NCBI GenBank assembly: GCA_029864405.1
Contig: JAOTTP010000028.1
Coordinates: 1-35,308 of the forward strand
Direction: 5' to 3'
Length of the DNA: 35,308 nucleotides
Origin: Nitrospirota bacterium
Lineage (GTDB): Bacteria; Nitrospirota; Nitrospiria; Nitrospirales; UBA8639
Part shown: positions 25,999-33,515 of the stretch, in pieces
Layout: every line of letters begins with the position of its first letter
Numbering within the stretch: position 1 is the stretch's first letter
The notes under the pieces: model-generated
The model's database searches: none
Seen by the model: only the letters and a program-made list of their open reading frames with translations
What the model was told of the DNA's origin: nothing
Program-made: the position numbers and the translations under genes

Positions 25999-26079
25999 CC
26001 TCTGCGCTACCTTCCCGGTTTCAGAATGGTCGATGCAAGAAGCCACTGGTGCCATCACAAGCCTACGCTTTCGCTCTTG

Positions 26080-26463
26080 TTAGGGAAGAGAGGATGCCTC
26101 AGATTCCCCGGATTCCTCAGGAAGAGAATCCAACAACCTTTCAATCCGATTGCCATACTCGGCGCTCGTATCACGATAAAAGACTAATTCCGGTGTATAT
26201 CGAAGATTTAACCGTCGGCCCAATTCCGTTCGAATAAACCCCACAGCGCTTTTCAGACCAGGGCCGGTTACCTGATCAAAATGGGCTTGATCCAAAGCAG
26301 TCACGTATACCCGTGCGATTTTGAGATCCGCAGTCATCTTCACGCCTGTCACCGTCACGAATTGGATACGTGGATCTTTCGTTTTTCTGGAAAGGATCTC
26401 TGCCACTTCCATCCGGACCTGATCGGCAACCCGCGTCGCCCGACTGACATTTGGTTTTGCCAT
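26080..26463 (-). CDS. rbfA: Ribosome-binding factor A
   Basis: About 127 residues. A KH-fold factor for late 30S maturation. SRATRVADQVRMEVAEIL, DPRIQFVTVTGVKMTADLKIARVYVT and LNLRYTPELVFYRD are typical. The ATG at 26461-26463 fits the family start; a longer frame from a TTG at 26499 would overlap the DUF503 gene and has no homology. It sits between the DUF503 gene and truB. Confidence 0.94.
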   Translation of the reverse strand: MAKPNVSRATRVADQVRMEVAEILSRKTKDPRIQFVTVTGVKMTADLKIARVYVTALDQAHFDQVTGPGLKSAVGFIRTELGRRLNLRYTPELVFYRDTSAEYGNRIERLLDSLPEESGESEASSLP

Positions 26464-26485
26464 GACGTGAAAAATAAATGGGAGC

Positions 26486-26773
26486 TTACAGGACTTCAAT
26501 CTGAGATCGTAATAGCTCCAGGGAGGGATTCGATCGAATAAGGTTGAGGACCTGGTCTAAGACTTGGTTGACCCTTCCCGTGTCATTCGCCACACACGCC
26601 ACCCCCAAAATGGCTTTTTGCCAAAGGTCATGTTCATCAATTTCAGCAACGGAAACATTAAACCGATTCCGCAATCGGGTAATCAAGCTTGAGAGAACCT
26701 GACGCTTACCTTTCAGCGATTGCACATCAGGAATGCGGAGTTCAAGCGTGCACAACCCCACCATCATCCCCAT
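26486..26773 (-). CDS. DUF503 / YlxP-like small protein
   Basis: A 95-residue protein of the DUF503 family (Bacillus YlxP). It starts with VGLCTLELRIPDVQSLKGKRQVL and ends in an alpha-beta domain with SVAEIDEHDLWQKAILGVACV. The function is unproven. The constant position between infB and rbfA suggests a role in ribosome assembly or translation. Its ATG (26771-26773) has AAGGGAA upstream, and it lies 25 bp after infB. Confidence 0.9.
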   Translation of the reverse strand: MGMMVGLCTLELRIPDVQSLKGKRQVLSSLITRLRNRFNVSVAEIDEHDLWQKAILGVACVANDTGRVNQVLDQVLNLIRSNPSLELLRSQIEVL

Positions 26774-26798
26774 TCAGGATTCCCTTATCGATTCAGCG

Positions 26799-29408
26799 TT
26801 ATAATTTTGTGGCCTCCTCTTCCAATACATAGGCCTCTAACACATCTCCGATTTTTAAATCATTAAAATTCTCAACCCCAATTCCGCATTCATAGCCCTG
26901 CTGAACTTCCCGTGCATCATCCTTAAACCGTCTCAATGATCCAATCTTTCCTTCATAGATGGTCACCTGATCACGAACAACCCTCACTTTGGCATTGGAT
27001 CGGGATATGGACCCATCATTGACGTAACAGCCGGCAATGGTACCCATTTTCGGAACAGAGAATAGTTGCCGAACCTCCGCATGCCCCATCACGCGTTCCT
27101 TGATCGTCGGAGCCAAAAGCCCTTCGGCAGCGGAACGAATATCATCAAGAATATTATAGATGATGGTGTACAATCGAATCTCGACACCTTCACGCTCAGC
27201 AATGGCGGCCGCCTTCGAATCCGGACGAACATGGAATCCAATGATGATCGCTTTTGACGCAGCCGCTAACAACACATCAGTTTCGTTGATGCCTCCCACT
27301 CCACTATGAATGAGCTTCAGCTTGACCGCGTCGGTAGAAATCTTCAGAAGTGCATCGCTTAAGGCCCCCACCGATCCTTGCGCATCCGCCTTGACGAGCA
27401 GGGGCAATTCTTTAATCTCCCCGTCTTTGGATTCTGCATAGAGTTCCTCCAGAGTTCTTCTGGACGAAGACGCAAAGCCAACATCTTTTTGCTTTTGATG
27501 CCGGGCCTGGGCAATTTCCCTCGCGGCCCGTTCATCCTTCACCACGACCAGTTGATCCCCGGCTTCAGGAACCCCCAATAAGCCGATGACTTCAATCGGT
27601 ATCGATGGCCCAGCCTCTTTCAGTCGTTCACCTTTATCCGATGTTAATCCTCGAACCCGGCCACTCACTGACCCCACCACAAACGCATCGCCGATTCGTA
27701 AAGTTCCCGCTTGAATCAACACGGTGGCAACCGGCCCACGCCCCTTATCCAATTTGGCTTCCAACACGACCCCTCGAGCGGGGCATGTGGAATCGCCTTT
27801 CAATTCCATAATTTCTGCCTGAAGTAACAGCATGTCGAGCAGTTGGTCCAACCCCTTGTTTTGCTTGGCCGATACTTCGACAAAAATGGTTTGGCCTCCC
27901 CATGCTTCAGGTTGCAAACCATGCTCCGCTAAGCTTTGTTTGACCCGGTCAGGATTCGCCCCCGGTTTATCCATTTTATTCACGGCCACGATAATTGGCA
28001 CATTGGCCGCTTGCGCATGGTTAATGGCTTCAATGGTCTGAGGCATCGGCCCATCGTCTGCAGCCACTACTAAGACCACAATATCGGTGACCTGAGCCCC
28101 ACGAGCCCGCATAGCCGTAAACGCTTCATGGCCTGGGGTGTCCAAGAAGGTCACACCACGTTCACCAGCTTTCACGAATGACGCACCAATATGCTGAGTA
28201 ATCCCTCCCGCCTCGTGGTCGGTCACCTGGGTCTGCCGAATGGCATCCAACAGCGAGGTTTTCCCATGGTCAACATGTCCCATAACCGTCACAACAGGCG
28301 CGCGAGGCTCTAACGTTCCATGTTCTCCACCCTCGAGCACCTCATCCAAGAGGGCTTCCCCTCCCTTAGCAGCCACGGCTTCAACCACGAGACCATAGCC
28401 ATCCGCAATAAGCACTCCGGCCTCTAAATCCATAGGTTGATTGAGGTTTTTCACAATATTTAAATCCATTAATTTCCGAATAATTTCCGTGGGTTTTTGG
28501 CCGATCACTTCGGCGAAATCTTTCACGGATATGCCAGCAGTAACCTTCATGACTTTTTTCCGGGGTTTGGTGACTTCACCCACCGAAGGCTGTTGAACCT
28601 GACGGGTACGTTCCTCACGTCGCAGCGTTGGCAGTGGTCGAAGATCTTGCCAGACTGCGGCATCTTCAAAACGAGCGGCAAAGACATCTTCGTCTTTTAC
28701 CCGCGCAACCTTTTTGATTTTTTTGCCTTTTTCCTCTGTTGAGACCTCTCGGGATGGAACGACAACTTTCTTGTCGAGTTTCCCCTCGCCTTTCCTGTCT
28801 TTTTCACTAGCCTTCTCAGAGGGAAGAGCCGCAGATTTGCTCTCCTCAAGCACAGGAGAAGGCGCCACAACACCAGGAGGCCCTCCCGCTTCAGTGGACA
28901 ATAAACCAGAGGCCTCTTGGTGAGATTCCAGGACAGATTCGCCCGTGGGGACTCCTAAGACTGTGGTCGTTTCCAATTGAGTCCCTAGCTCTAGGCTTGT
29001 GGACGGTGGCTCCCCTTTTCCCTCCTCTCGGATTGAGGGGAATTCCTCCATCTCAGCCAGGATTTCCTCTTCCGTTTTTTTCTTCTTAATCAGTATGTGT
29101 TTTTTTTCAGCTTTTTTAGGTTCTTCGGTCACCGCCTCAGACCGGTGTTTCCCAGAAGTCGCCGAATCTTTTTTAGGCAGGCGTCCCCCCTCAGAGCTTT
29201 TTGCACCGACATTTCCTGAAACGGCTGACTCCCGCGGCTTGGGCGTTGTTTCAGGAGTTTTTCCGAGGAGAACATTCATGGCCCACTTGGCCATATCGTC
29301 TTCCACTGTATTGCTATGGGTACTGACCTGGATTCCAAGTCGCACCAATTCAGGAATGAGCAAACGGCTCTCCATCCCAAGCTTTTTGGCTATCTCATGA
29401 ACTCTCAT
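26799..29408 (-). CDS. infB: Translation initiation factor IF-2
   Basis: An 869-residue GTPase that places fMet-tRNA on the 30S subunit. A short IF2_N segment opens the protein (VHEIAKKLGMESRLLIPELVRLGI). A long, low-complexity charged linker follows to about residue 270, then a second IF2_N domain. The G domain has GHVDHGKTSLLDAI (around 376), DTPGHEAFTAMRARG and NKMDKPGANP. Domains II, III and IV complete the C-terminus. Length is normal. The ATG (29406-29408) has AAAGGA close upstream and lies 28 bp after nusA. Confidence 0.97.
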   Translation of the reverse strand: MRVHEIAKKLGMESRLLIPELVRLGIQVSTHSNTVEDDMAKWAMNVLLGKTPETTPKPRESAVSGNVGAKSSEGGRLPKKDSATSGKHRSEAVTEEPKKAEKKHILIKKKKTEEEILAEMEEFPSIREEGKGEPPSTSLELGTQLETTTVLGVPTGESVLESHQEASGLLSTEAGGPPGVVAPSPVLEESKSAALPSEKASEKDRKGEGKLDKKVVVPSREVSTEEKGKKIKKVARVKDEDVFAARFEDAAVWQDLRPLPTLRREERTRQVQQPSVGEVTKPRKKVMKVTAGISVKDFAEVIGQKPTEIIRKLMDLNIVKNLNQPMDLEAGVLIADGYGLVVEAVAAKGGEALLDEVLEGGEHGTLEPRAPVVTVMGHVDHGKTSLLDAIRQTQVTDHEAGGITQHIGASFVKAGERGVTFLDTPGHEAFTAMRARGAQVTDIVVLVVAADDGPMPQTIEAINHAQAANVPIIVAVNKMDKPGANPDRVKQSLAEHGLQPEAWGGQTIFVEVSAKQNKGLDQLLDMLLLQAEIMELKGDSTCPARGVVLEAKLDKGRGPVATVLIQAGTLRIGDAFVVGSVSGRVRGLTSDKGERLKEAGPSIPIEVIGLLGVPEAGDQLVVVKDERAAREIAQARHQKQKDVGFASSSRRTLEELYAESKDGEIKELPLLVKADAQGSVGALSDALLKISTDAVKLKLIHSGVGGINETDVLLAAASKAIIIGFHVRPDSKAAAIAEREGVEIRLYTIIYNILDDIRSAAEGLLAPTIKERVMGHAEVRQLFSVPKMGTIAGCYVNDGSISRSNAKVRVVRDQVTIYEGKIGSLRRFKDDAREVQQGYECGIGVENFNDLKIGDVLEAYVLEEEATKL

Positions 29409-29436
29409 GCACGTCCTTTACTGTGAAGCCGTATCC

Positions 29437-30642
29437 TTATAATCCCGAACTCTGCTCTGACTCTGTTGGTACCACCGCTGGATTCTCCACGATTCCATCT
29501 TGTGGGGATTCTTCCGTTTCCTTGGTACTTCCCACCGGCTCTTCTATAACCTGCGCAGCCTCTTCAGCCAAGGCAGCTTTAATCTCTCGGTCTCGCTCAA
29601 GCTTCTGCTTCTCATATTCAGTGGAGCTAATGATATCAATCTTCCAACCCGTCAATTTTGCCGCTAATCGCACGTTTTGCCCATTCTTCCCGATCGCCAA
29701 AGAAAGCTGAGAATCGGCCACCACCACTAATGCCGACTTCTTTTGTTCATCAATCCCAACTTTTTCAATGGAGGCGGGATTCAACGCTTCACCAATAAAA
29801 ACTCGAGGATCGTTGGTCCATGGAATGATATCGATTTTCTCACCATGCAGTTCCCGAACAATGGCCTGAACACGCGAACCTTTGACCCCAACGCACGCGC
29901 CAACCGGATCAACCGCCTTATCGCGTGAGGCCACTGAAATTTTCGTCCGGTCGCCCGGCTCACGAACCACCCCTTTAATTTCAACAATTTTCTCTGTAAT
30001 TTCAGGCACTTCCAGGCCAAACAACTTCACCACAAATTGCGGATGAGCTCGAGATAAAATGACTTGCACATCCTTGGGAGTTCGTCGAACTTCTAGCAGC
30101 AAGGCCCGCACTCGATCACCCCGTCGGTGAGCTTCCCGAGGGATTTGCTCCTGAATCGGCAGAAGGGCCTCTGTTTTTCCAATGTCCACCAGATAATTTC
30201 GACGCTCTTGACCCAAAATCACGCCATGGACTAACTCGCCTTCTTTTTTGGAATATTCGCGTTCAATAGATTCCCATTCGGCCTCTCGAACTTTTTGACA
30301 AATGACCTGCTTCGCGGCTTGTGCGGCTATTCGCCCGAATTCTTCCAAATCAATGAGTGAGCCAATTTCATCTCCCATTTCAGCTTCATCATCAATTTTC
30401 CTGGCATCTTCCAATGAAATCTCTGTTTTGGAATCCAGAACGTTCTCTGCAATGGTCTTTTTCTTCACGATAGAAATTTCACCGGTTTCGGAGTCAATGT
30501 CGACTTGAATATTTTCGCCATGCCCAAATCGTTTCTTCGCCGCCGTGAGAAGAGCTAACTCCAAGGCCACAATGACTTTGGCTTTATCAATGCCTTTTTC
30601 CCGACCAATTTGATCAATGACCAACATGAGTTCACTTTTCAT
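29437..30642 (-). CDS. nusA: Transcription termination/antitermination protein NusA
   Basis: About 401 residues. The N-terminal RNAP-binding domain, an S1 domain (GELVHGVILGQERRNYLVDIGKTEALLP) and two KH domains (GACVGVKGSRVQAIV and LAIGKNGQNVRLAAKL) are present. The C-terminal acidic repeats of the E. coli protein are absent; instead there is a 50-residue Glu/Pro-rich tail. The ATG at 30640-30642 has GAGGA upstream; a TTG at 30657 is less likely. NusA may also control its own operon through the terminator upstream of rimP. Confidence 0.96.
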   Translation of the reverse strand: MKSELMLVIDQIGREKGIDKAKVIVALELALLTAAKKRFGHGENIQVDIDSETGEISIVKKKTIAENVLDSKTEISLEDARKIDDEAEMGDEIGSLIDLEEFGRIAAQAAKQVICQKVREAEWESIEREYSKKEGELVHGVILGQERRNYLVDIGKTEALLPIQEQIPREAHRRGDRVRALLLEVRRTPKDVQVILSRAHPQFVVKLFGLEVPEITEKIVEIKGVVREPGDRTKISVASRDKAVDPVGACVGVKGSRVQAIVRELHGEKIDIIPWTNDPRVFIGEALNPASIEKVGIDEQKKSALVVVADSQLSLAIGKNGQNVRLAAKLTGWKIDIISSTEYEKQKLERDREIKAALAEEAAQVIEEPVGSTKETEESPQDGIVENPAVVPTESEQSSGL

Positions 30643-30713
30643 ATGTATTCCTCGCAAGGCACGATAAGCGGTTCACACGGACATGGGCGGTTGGTGCACA
30701 TTTCCCAAAAACG

Positions 30714-31196
30714 TTAGAACGTAATCTCTAATCTCGCTTTGGCAATATCATCCCATGCCACAGCTACTTCCTGAGGATTCTTGCTCTGGTCATCCATCAA
30801 ATGAATCCCCATTTCTGTGACAGTAATCAATTGCCCCAAGACAACTGATTGTTTTTTCATTGAGTTTTTCAGAGTGACTCGCAGTCGTTCGCCCACCACT
30901 CGTTGATAATCTTTTTGATCCCGGAGCGGTCGATCTAGCCCAGGGGAAGAAATCTCAAACCGGTACGCGGATTGCTCTGGGTGAAGAACCTCCCAGGTTC
31001 GACGCAGGGATTGGTGGAATTGCTCACAATCTTCAATTCCAACTCCCCCCTTTTTATCCAGAGTCAATCGAACCAAAAGGTTGGCGGGTCTCCCAGTGCA
31101 CTGAACCTCGAGAATATCCACTCCTAAGGCTCGAGCAATAGGTTCGCCCACTTGGCGAATAATTTGCTCAAGATTGTCAGCCGTGAAGGCCACCAC
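30714..31196 (-). CDS. rimP: Ribosome maturation factor RimP
   Basis: A 160-residue 30S assembly factor. The N-terminal domain contains VGEPIARALGVDILEVQ and RLTLDKKGGVGIEDCEQFHQSL; the ISSPGLDRPLR motif and a C-terminal SH3-like domain follow. Start codons GTG at 31196 or 31193 follow GAGGA. First gene of the rimP-nusA-infB operon; a terminator hairpin lies 35 nt upstream. Confidence 0.95.
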   Translation of the reverse strand: MVAFTADNLEQIIRQVGEPIARALGVDILEVQCTGRPANLLVRLTLDKKGGVGIEDCEQFHQSLRRTWEVLHPEQSAYRFEISSPGLDRPLRDQKDYQRVVGERLRVTLKNSMKKQSVVLGQLITVTEMGIHLMDDQSKNPQEVAVAWDDIAKARLEITF

Positions 31197-31230
31197 AATT
31201 CCTCACTACGAGCGGCCACGAGCCAAGACC

Positions 31231-31255
31231 AAAAAAAAGTGGGCTCACGCCCACT
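31231..31255 (-). terminator. Intrinsic terminator in the rimP-nusA operon leader
   Basis: On the minus strand AGTGGGC (31249-31255) pairs with GCCCACT (31238-31244) around a 4-nt loop, followed at once by a run of eight T. It lies 35 nt before rimP in the same direction. No minus-strand gene lies within 1 kb upstream, so it probably acts on the operon's own leader rather than ending another gene. Confidence 0.75.
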
Positions 31256-31267
31256 CTACTCAAAAAT

Positions 31268-31296
31268 AACCTAGCATTTTCCATTTTTAAAGGCAA
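31268..31296 (-). promoter_or_regulatory. Possible promoter for the rimP-nusA operon
   Basis: On the minus strand TTGCCT (31291-31296) and TAGGTT (31268-31273) with a 17-bp spacer predict a start near 31261, only a few bases before the terminator. A second, more distant candidate is TTGAGA (31344-31349) with TAAGAA (31320-31325), 18-bp spacer, which would give a leader containing the whole hairpin. Confidence 0.4.
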
Positions 31297-31437
31297 GAGC
31301 TCACCCGATTCACCAAAACTTCTTAGTTAGCGGAGTAAAATTCTCTCAACTGTGCCGCCACCCCGAGCAACCTCGTACCATGGGCATAAGAAAGACCCCA
31401 TGATAAACTATTTGATGAGTAGGATGATACTCACTTC

Positions 31438-32400
31438 ATGGTGGAATCTACGAGAGAGGAGTTCAACCGAATGCCAAGCATAGTCTCTGTGGCCTCCGGT
31501 AAAGGGGGGGTTGGGAAAAGCATGGTCGTCAGCAATCTCGGGCTTCTCCTGGCCAGGAAAGGGCATCGCGTCATTCTGGTCGATATGGACATTGGGGGAG
31601 CCAATCTCCATATCTTGTTTGGAATATTCCACCCCCCAGCCACGCTCACGGATTTCTTGACGAACACTCTCAAAAATTTGAATGAGATCGCCCACCCCAT
31701 CCCCGGCCTCTCTTCACTCAAGCTCATTCCAGGAACTGGGGAAACCCTGATTACCGCAAACTTGCAACATGCCAAAAAAAAACGCCTCATTCGACATTTA
31801 CAAAAACTTGATGCCGATATTATTCTTGTTGATGTCGGAGCAGGCACCAGTTATCACGCACTGGACTTCTTTCTCCTCGCAGACTATTTCCTCGCCGTAG
31901 CCACCCCTGACCCCACTTCGGTCTTAGATCTGTATCGATTCATTAAACTTGCAGCCATTCGCAAGGTCCTTACGGCTTTTTTAGCCCGTGACCCGGTGGC
32001 GGAAGCGCTTTTGGATAAAGACTTTCATAGTGTCACAGCCGTACTGGAAGCCGTAGGGCAAACGAGCGAATCGGGGGTAGCGATCGCGCAACAGGCTCTC
32101 ACAGGGTTTCAACCGGCCCTCATCCTAAACCGAATGACGCCCAAATCAAGGATCAATACCCTGCATTTACAACATCTGCTCAAGCAGTATGTCGGAACCG
32201 ACCTCTCCGTTCTGGGAAATATCCCAGAAGATATTCACGTTCAGCAATCTATCTTGAAATATCTCCCGGTGGTAGAGTTGGCCCCCTCTTCTCCGGCAGC
32301 CATGGCGCTAAACCAACTTGCCGAAAATCTACTCGAAATGATGAGCCGAACTCCTGGAGCACTTGGCCAGATGAAAGAGCCCAGGAAGATCCCGGCATGA
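31438..32400 (+). CDS. MinD/FlhG-like P-loop ATPase
   Basis: A 320-residue ParA/MinD superfamily ATPase. The deviant Walker A SGKGGVGKS (20-28) includes the signature lysine. DMDIGGANLH is the A' motif and DVGAGTSYHALDFFLLADY with TPDPTSVLDLYRF is typical of the FlhG (MinD2) branch. There is no MinC, MinE or flagellar gene nearby, so its cargo is unknown. It could position a flagellum, pilus, chemosensory array or other polar structure. The ATG at 31438 is used; a second at 31471 is close to the start of homology. It diverges from the rimP operon. Confidence 0.88.
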   Translation: MVESTREEFNRMPSIVSVASGKGGVGKSMVVSNLGLLLARKGHRVILVDMDIGGANLHILFGIFHPPATLTDFLTNTLKNLNEIAHPIPGLSSLKLIPGTGETLITANLQHAKKKRLIRHLQKLDADIILVDVGAGTSYHALDFFLLADYFLAVATPDPTSVLDLYRFIKLAAIRKVLTAFLARDPVAEALLDKDFHSVTAVLEAVGQTSESGVAIAQQALTGFQPALILNRMTPKSRINTLHLQHLLKQYVGTDLSVLGNIPEDIHVQQSILKYLPVVELAPSSPAAMALNQLAENLLEMMSRTPGALGQMKEPRKIPA

Positions 32401-32485
32401 AGGATTTACTGCCTCTATTGCCAGGACTTTGTTGAAAGAACCAGACGGCTACTTCGCCAGAAATGACAATTATAAGGAGGCGGCA

Positions 32486-32527
32486 ATGCCATGGCCCCAC
32501 TTTTCACTGATTGTCGCTATCACTTGA
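32486..32527 (+). other. 12-13 codon open frame behind a perfect ribosome binding site
   Basis: AAGGAGG (32474-32480) precedes an ATG whose frame gives MPWPHFSLIVAIT and stops. This is the only strong Shine-Dalgarno in the 167-bp gap between the MinD-like gene and the convergent SWIM gene. It may be a gene remnant, a chance match or a tiny hydrophobic peptide. Low confidence that it is translated for a purpose. Confidence 0.25.
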
Positions 32528-32567
32528 AAGTCAGCTGGCCCACCAGGCCTGCCGCAAACCATCTCAC

Positions 32568-33329
32568 CTAGTTGGAAGTTTTAGAGATTTCCGTCAATGC
32601 GTCTTCCAATTGTTTGACTTTTTTCTCTAACACGCTGCAATTCTGTTGAGCTACCTCGGCTTCCACCTTCAAAACATCCAACTTCTTGGTTAAGACATCG
32701 ATCATGCCTTCGGCTGATTGCAAGTTCCTCAGCGCATCAGATCGATCTTCCTCACTTTCCAACCATTGTGAATTGAGGCGTTCAACCACACCTACCCATT
32801 CTCGAGCAACGCCCCCCAGCGAATCAGGCACTGGAGGCAAGGTGGCCTCCTTACCTAAGAGTCCAACGGCTTTCTGAACCCAATCAATAAACAGGATGGC
32901 TTCCCAAAAATTCAAATCACCCGCACCCTCCGATTCCTCCGCATAGGGCACTGCTGCCCGTCCCCCCGGATCGGAAGGAGGAGCCGGGTCCTTATGAGCT
33001 GCCTTGGCACTCGGCTTGGGTGATGAGCCGTTATGAAATTGATGCAGTAACACCGCAACACAATGACGACAAAAAGGTTGCTCGGTCGATGGGCAGGAAC
33101 ACCTGGTCGACAAGGTCCCCGCTCGCAACTTAATCGTTTGAGCATACACGCCATAGGCACCATTGACCTCGGCCATGATTTGCGTCCCGTCCGCATCAAG
33201 TATCTTGACTCGTTGGGCCGAAAAATATTGATTGCCTTCTTCGAAGACCGTTCCCCCAACCACAGATTGAAGCATGGCAGCATCTAATTGGTTCAGCTCT
33301 TGAGCCGAGCAGGAAATTCTATTTCTCAT
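32568..33329 (-). CDS. SWIM zinc-finger protein with C-terminal coiled coil
   Basis: A 253-residue protein. The SWIM motif CxCx7CxH is C77, C79, C87, H89 within TRCSCPSTEQPFCRHC, preceded by the usual FEEGNQYFSAQRV beta region. A Pro/Ala/Ser-rich linker (100-135) follows, then a helical region that ends in a strong coiled coil (about 195-250). SWIM fingers bind DNA or proteins, often as accessory domains of SNF2 helicases, but no helicase lies nearby. The coiled coil suggests a dimeric adaptor. The start is the ATG at 33327-33329. Confidence 0.85.
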   Translation of the reverse strand: MRNRISCSAQELNQLDAAMLQSVVGGTVFEEGNQYFSAQRVKILDADGTQIMAEVNGAYGVYAQTIKLRAGTLSTRCSCPSTEQPFCRHCVAVLLHQFHNGSSPKPSAKAAHKDPAPPSDPGGRAAVPYAEESEGAGDLNFWEAILFIDWVQKAVGLLGKEATLPPVPDSLGGVAREWVGVVERLNSQWLESEEDRSDALRNLQSAEGMIDVLTKKLDVLKVEAEVAQQNCSVLEKKVKQLEDALTEISKTSN

Positions 33330-33363
33330 GCAGGCACCACCTAATCAAAAAAGGAGTGCGTCA

Positions 33364-33380
33364 TCCCCCTCAGAGGGGGA
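33364..33380. other. Small GC hairpin between SWIM and HDOD genes
   Basis: TCCCCCT/AGGGGGA arms (33364-33370 and 33374-33380) with a 3-nt loop in the 186-bp divergent gap, about 35 bp upstream of the SWIM start. There is no T-run. It may be an operator or RNA element in the SWIM gene leader. The rest of the gap shows no clear promoter to me. Confidence 0.4.
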
Positions 33381-33515
33381 GGATAGTTTAATATTTTGGA
33401 GAATTTTACCAAGAATTAACCTTAGAGCCAACTACTAACGTTACATTTTCATGATTGAAAACTACCACGCCCCAGAATTAACGCCTGGCACTCAACCCTG
33501 CTGGACGATGCCATC

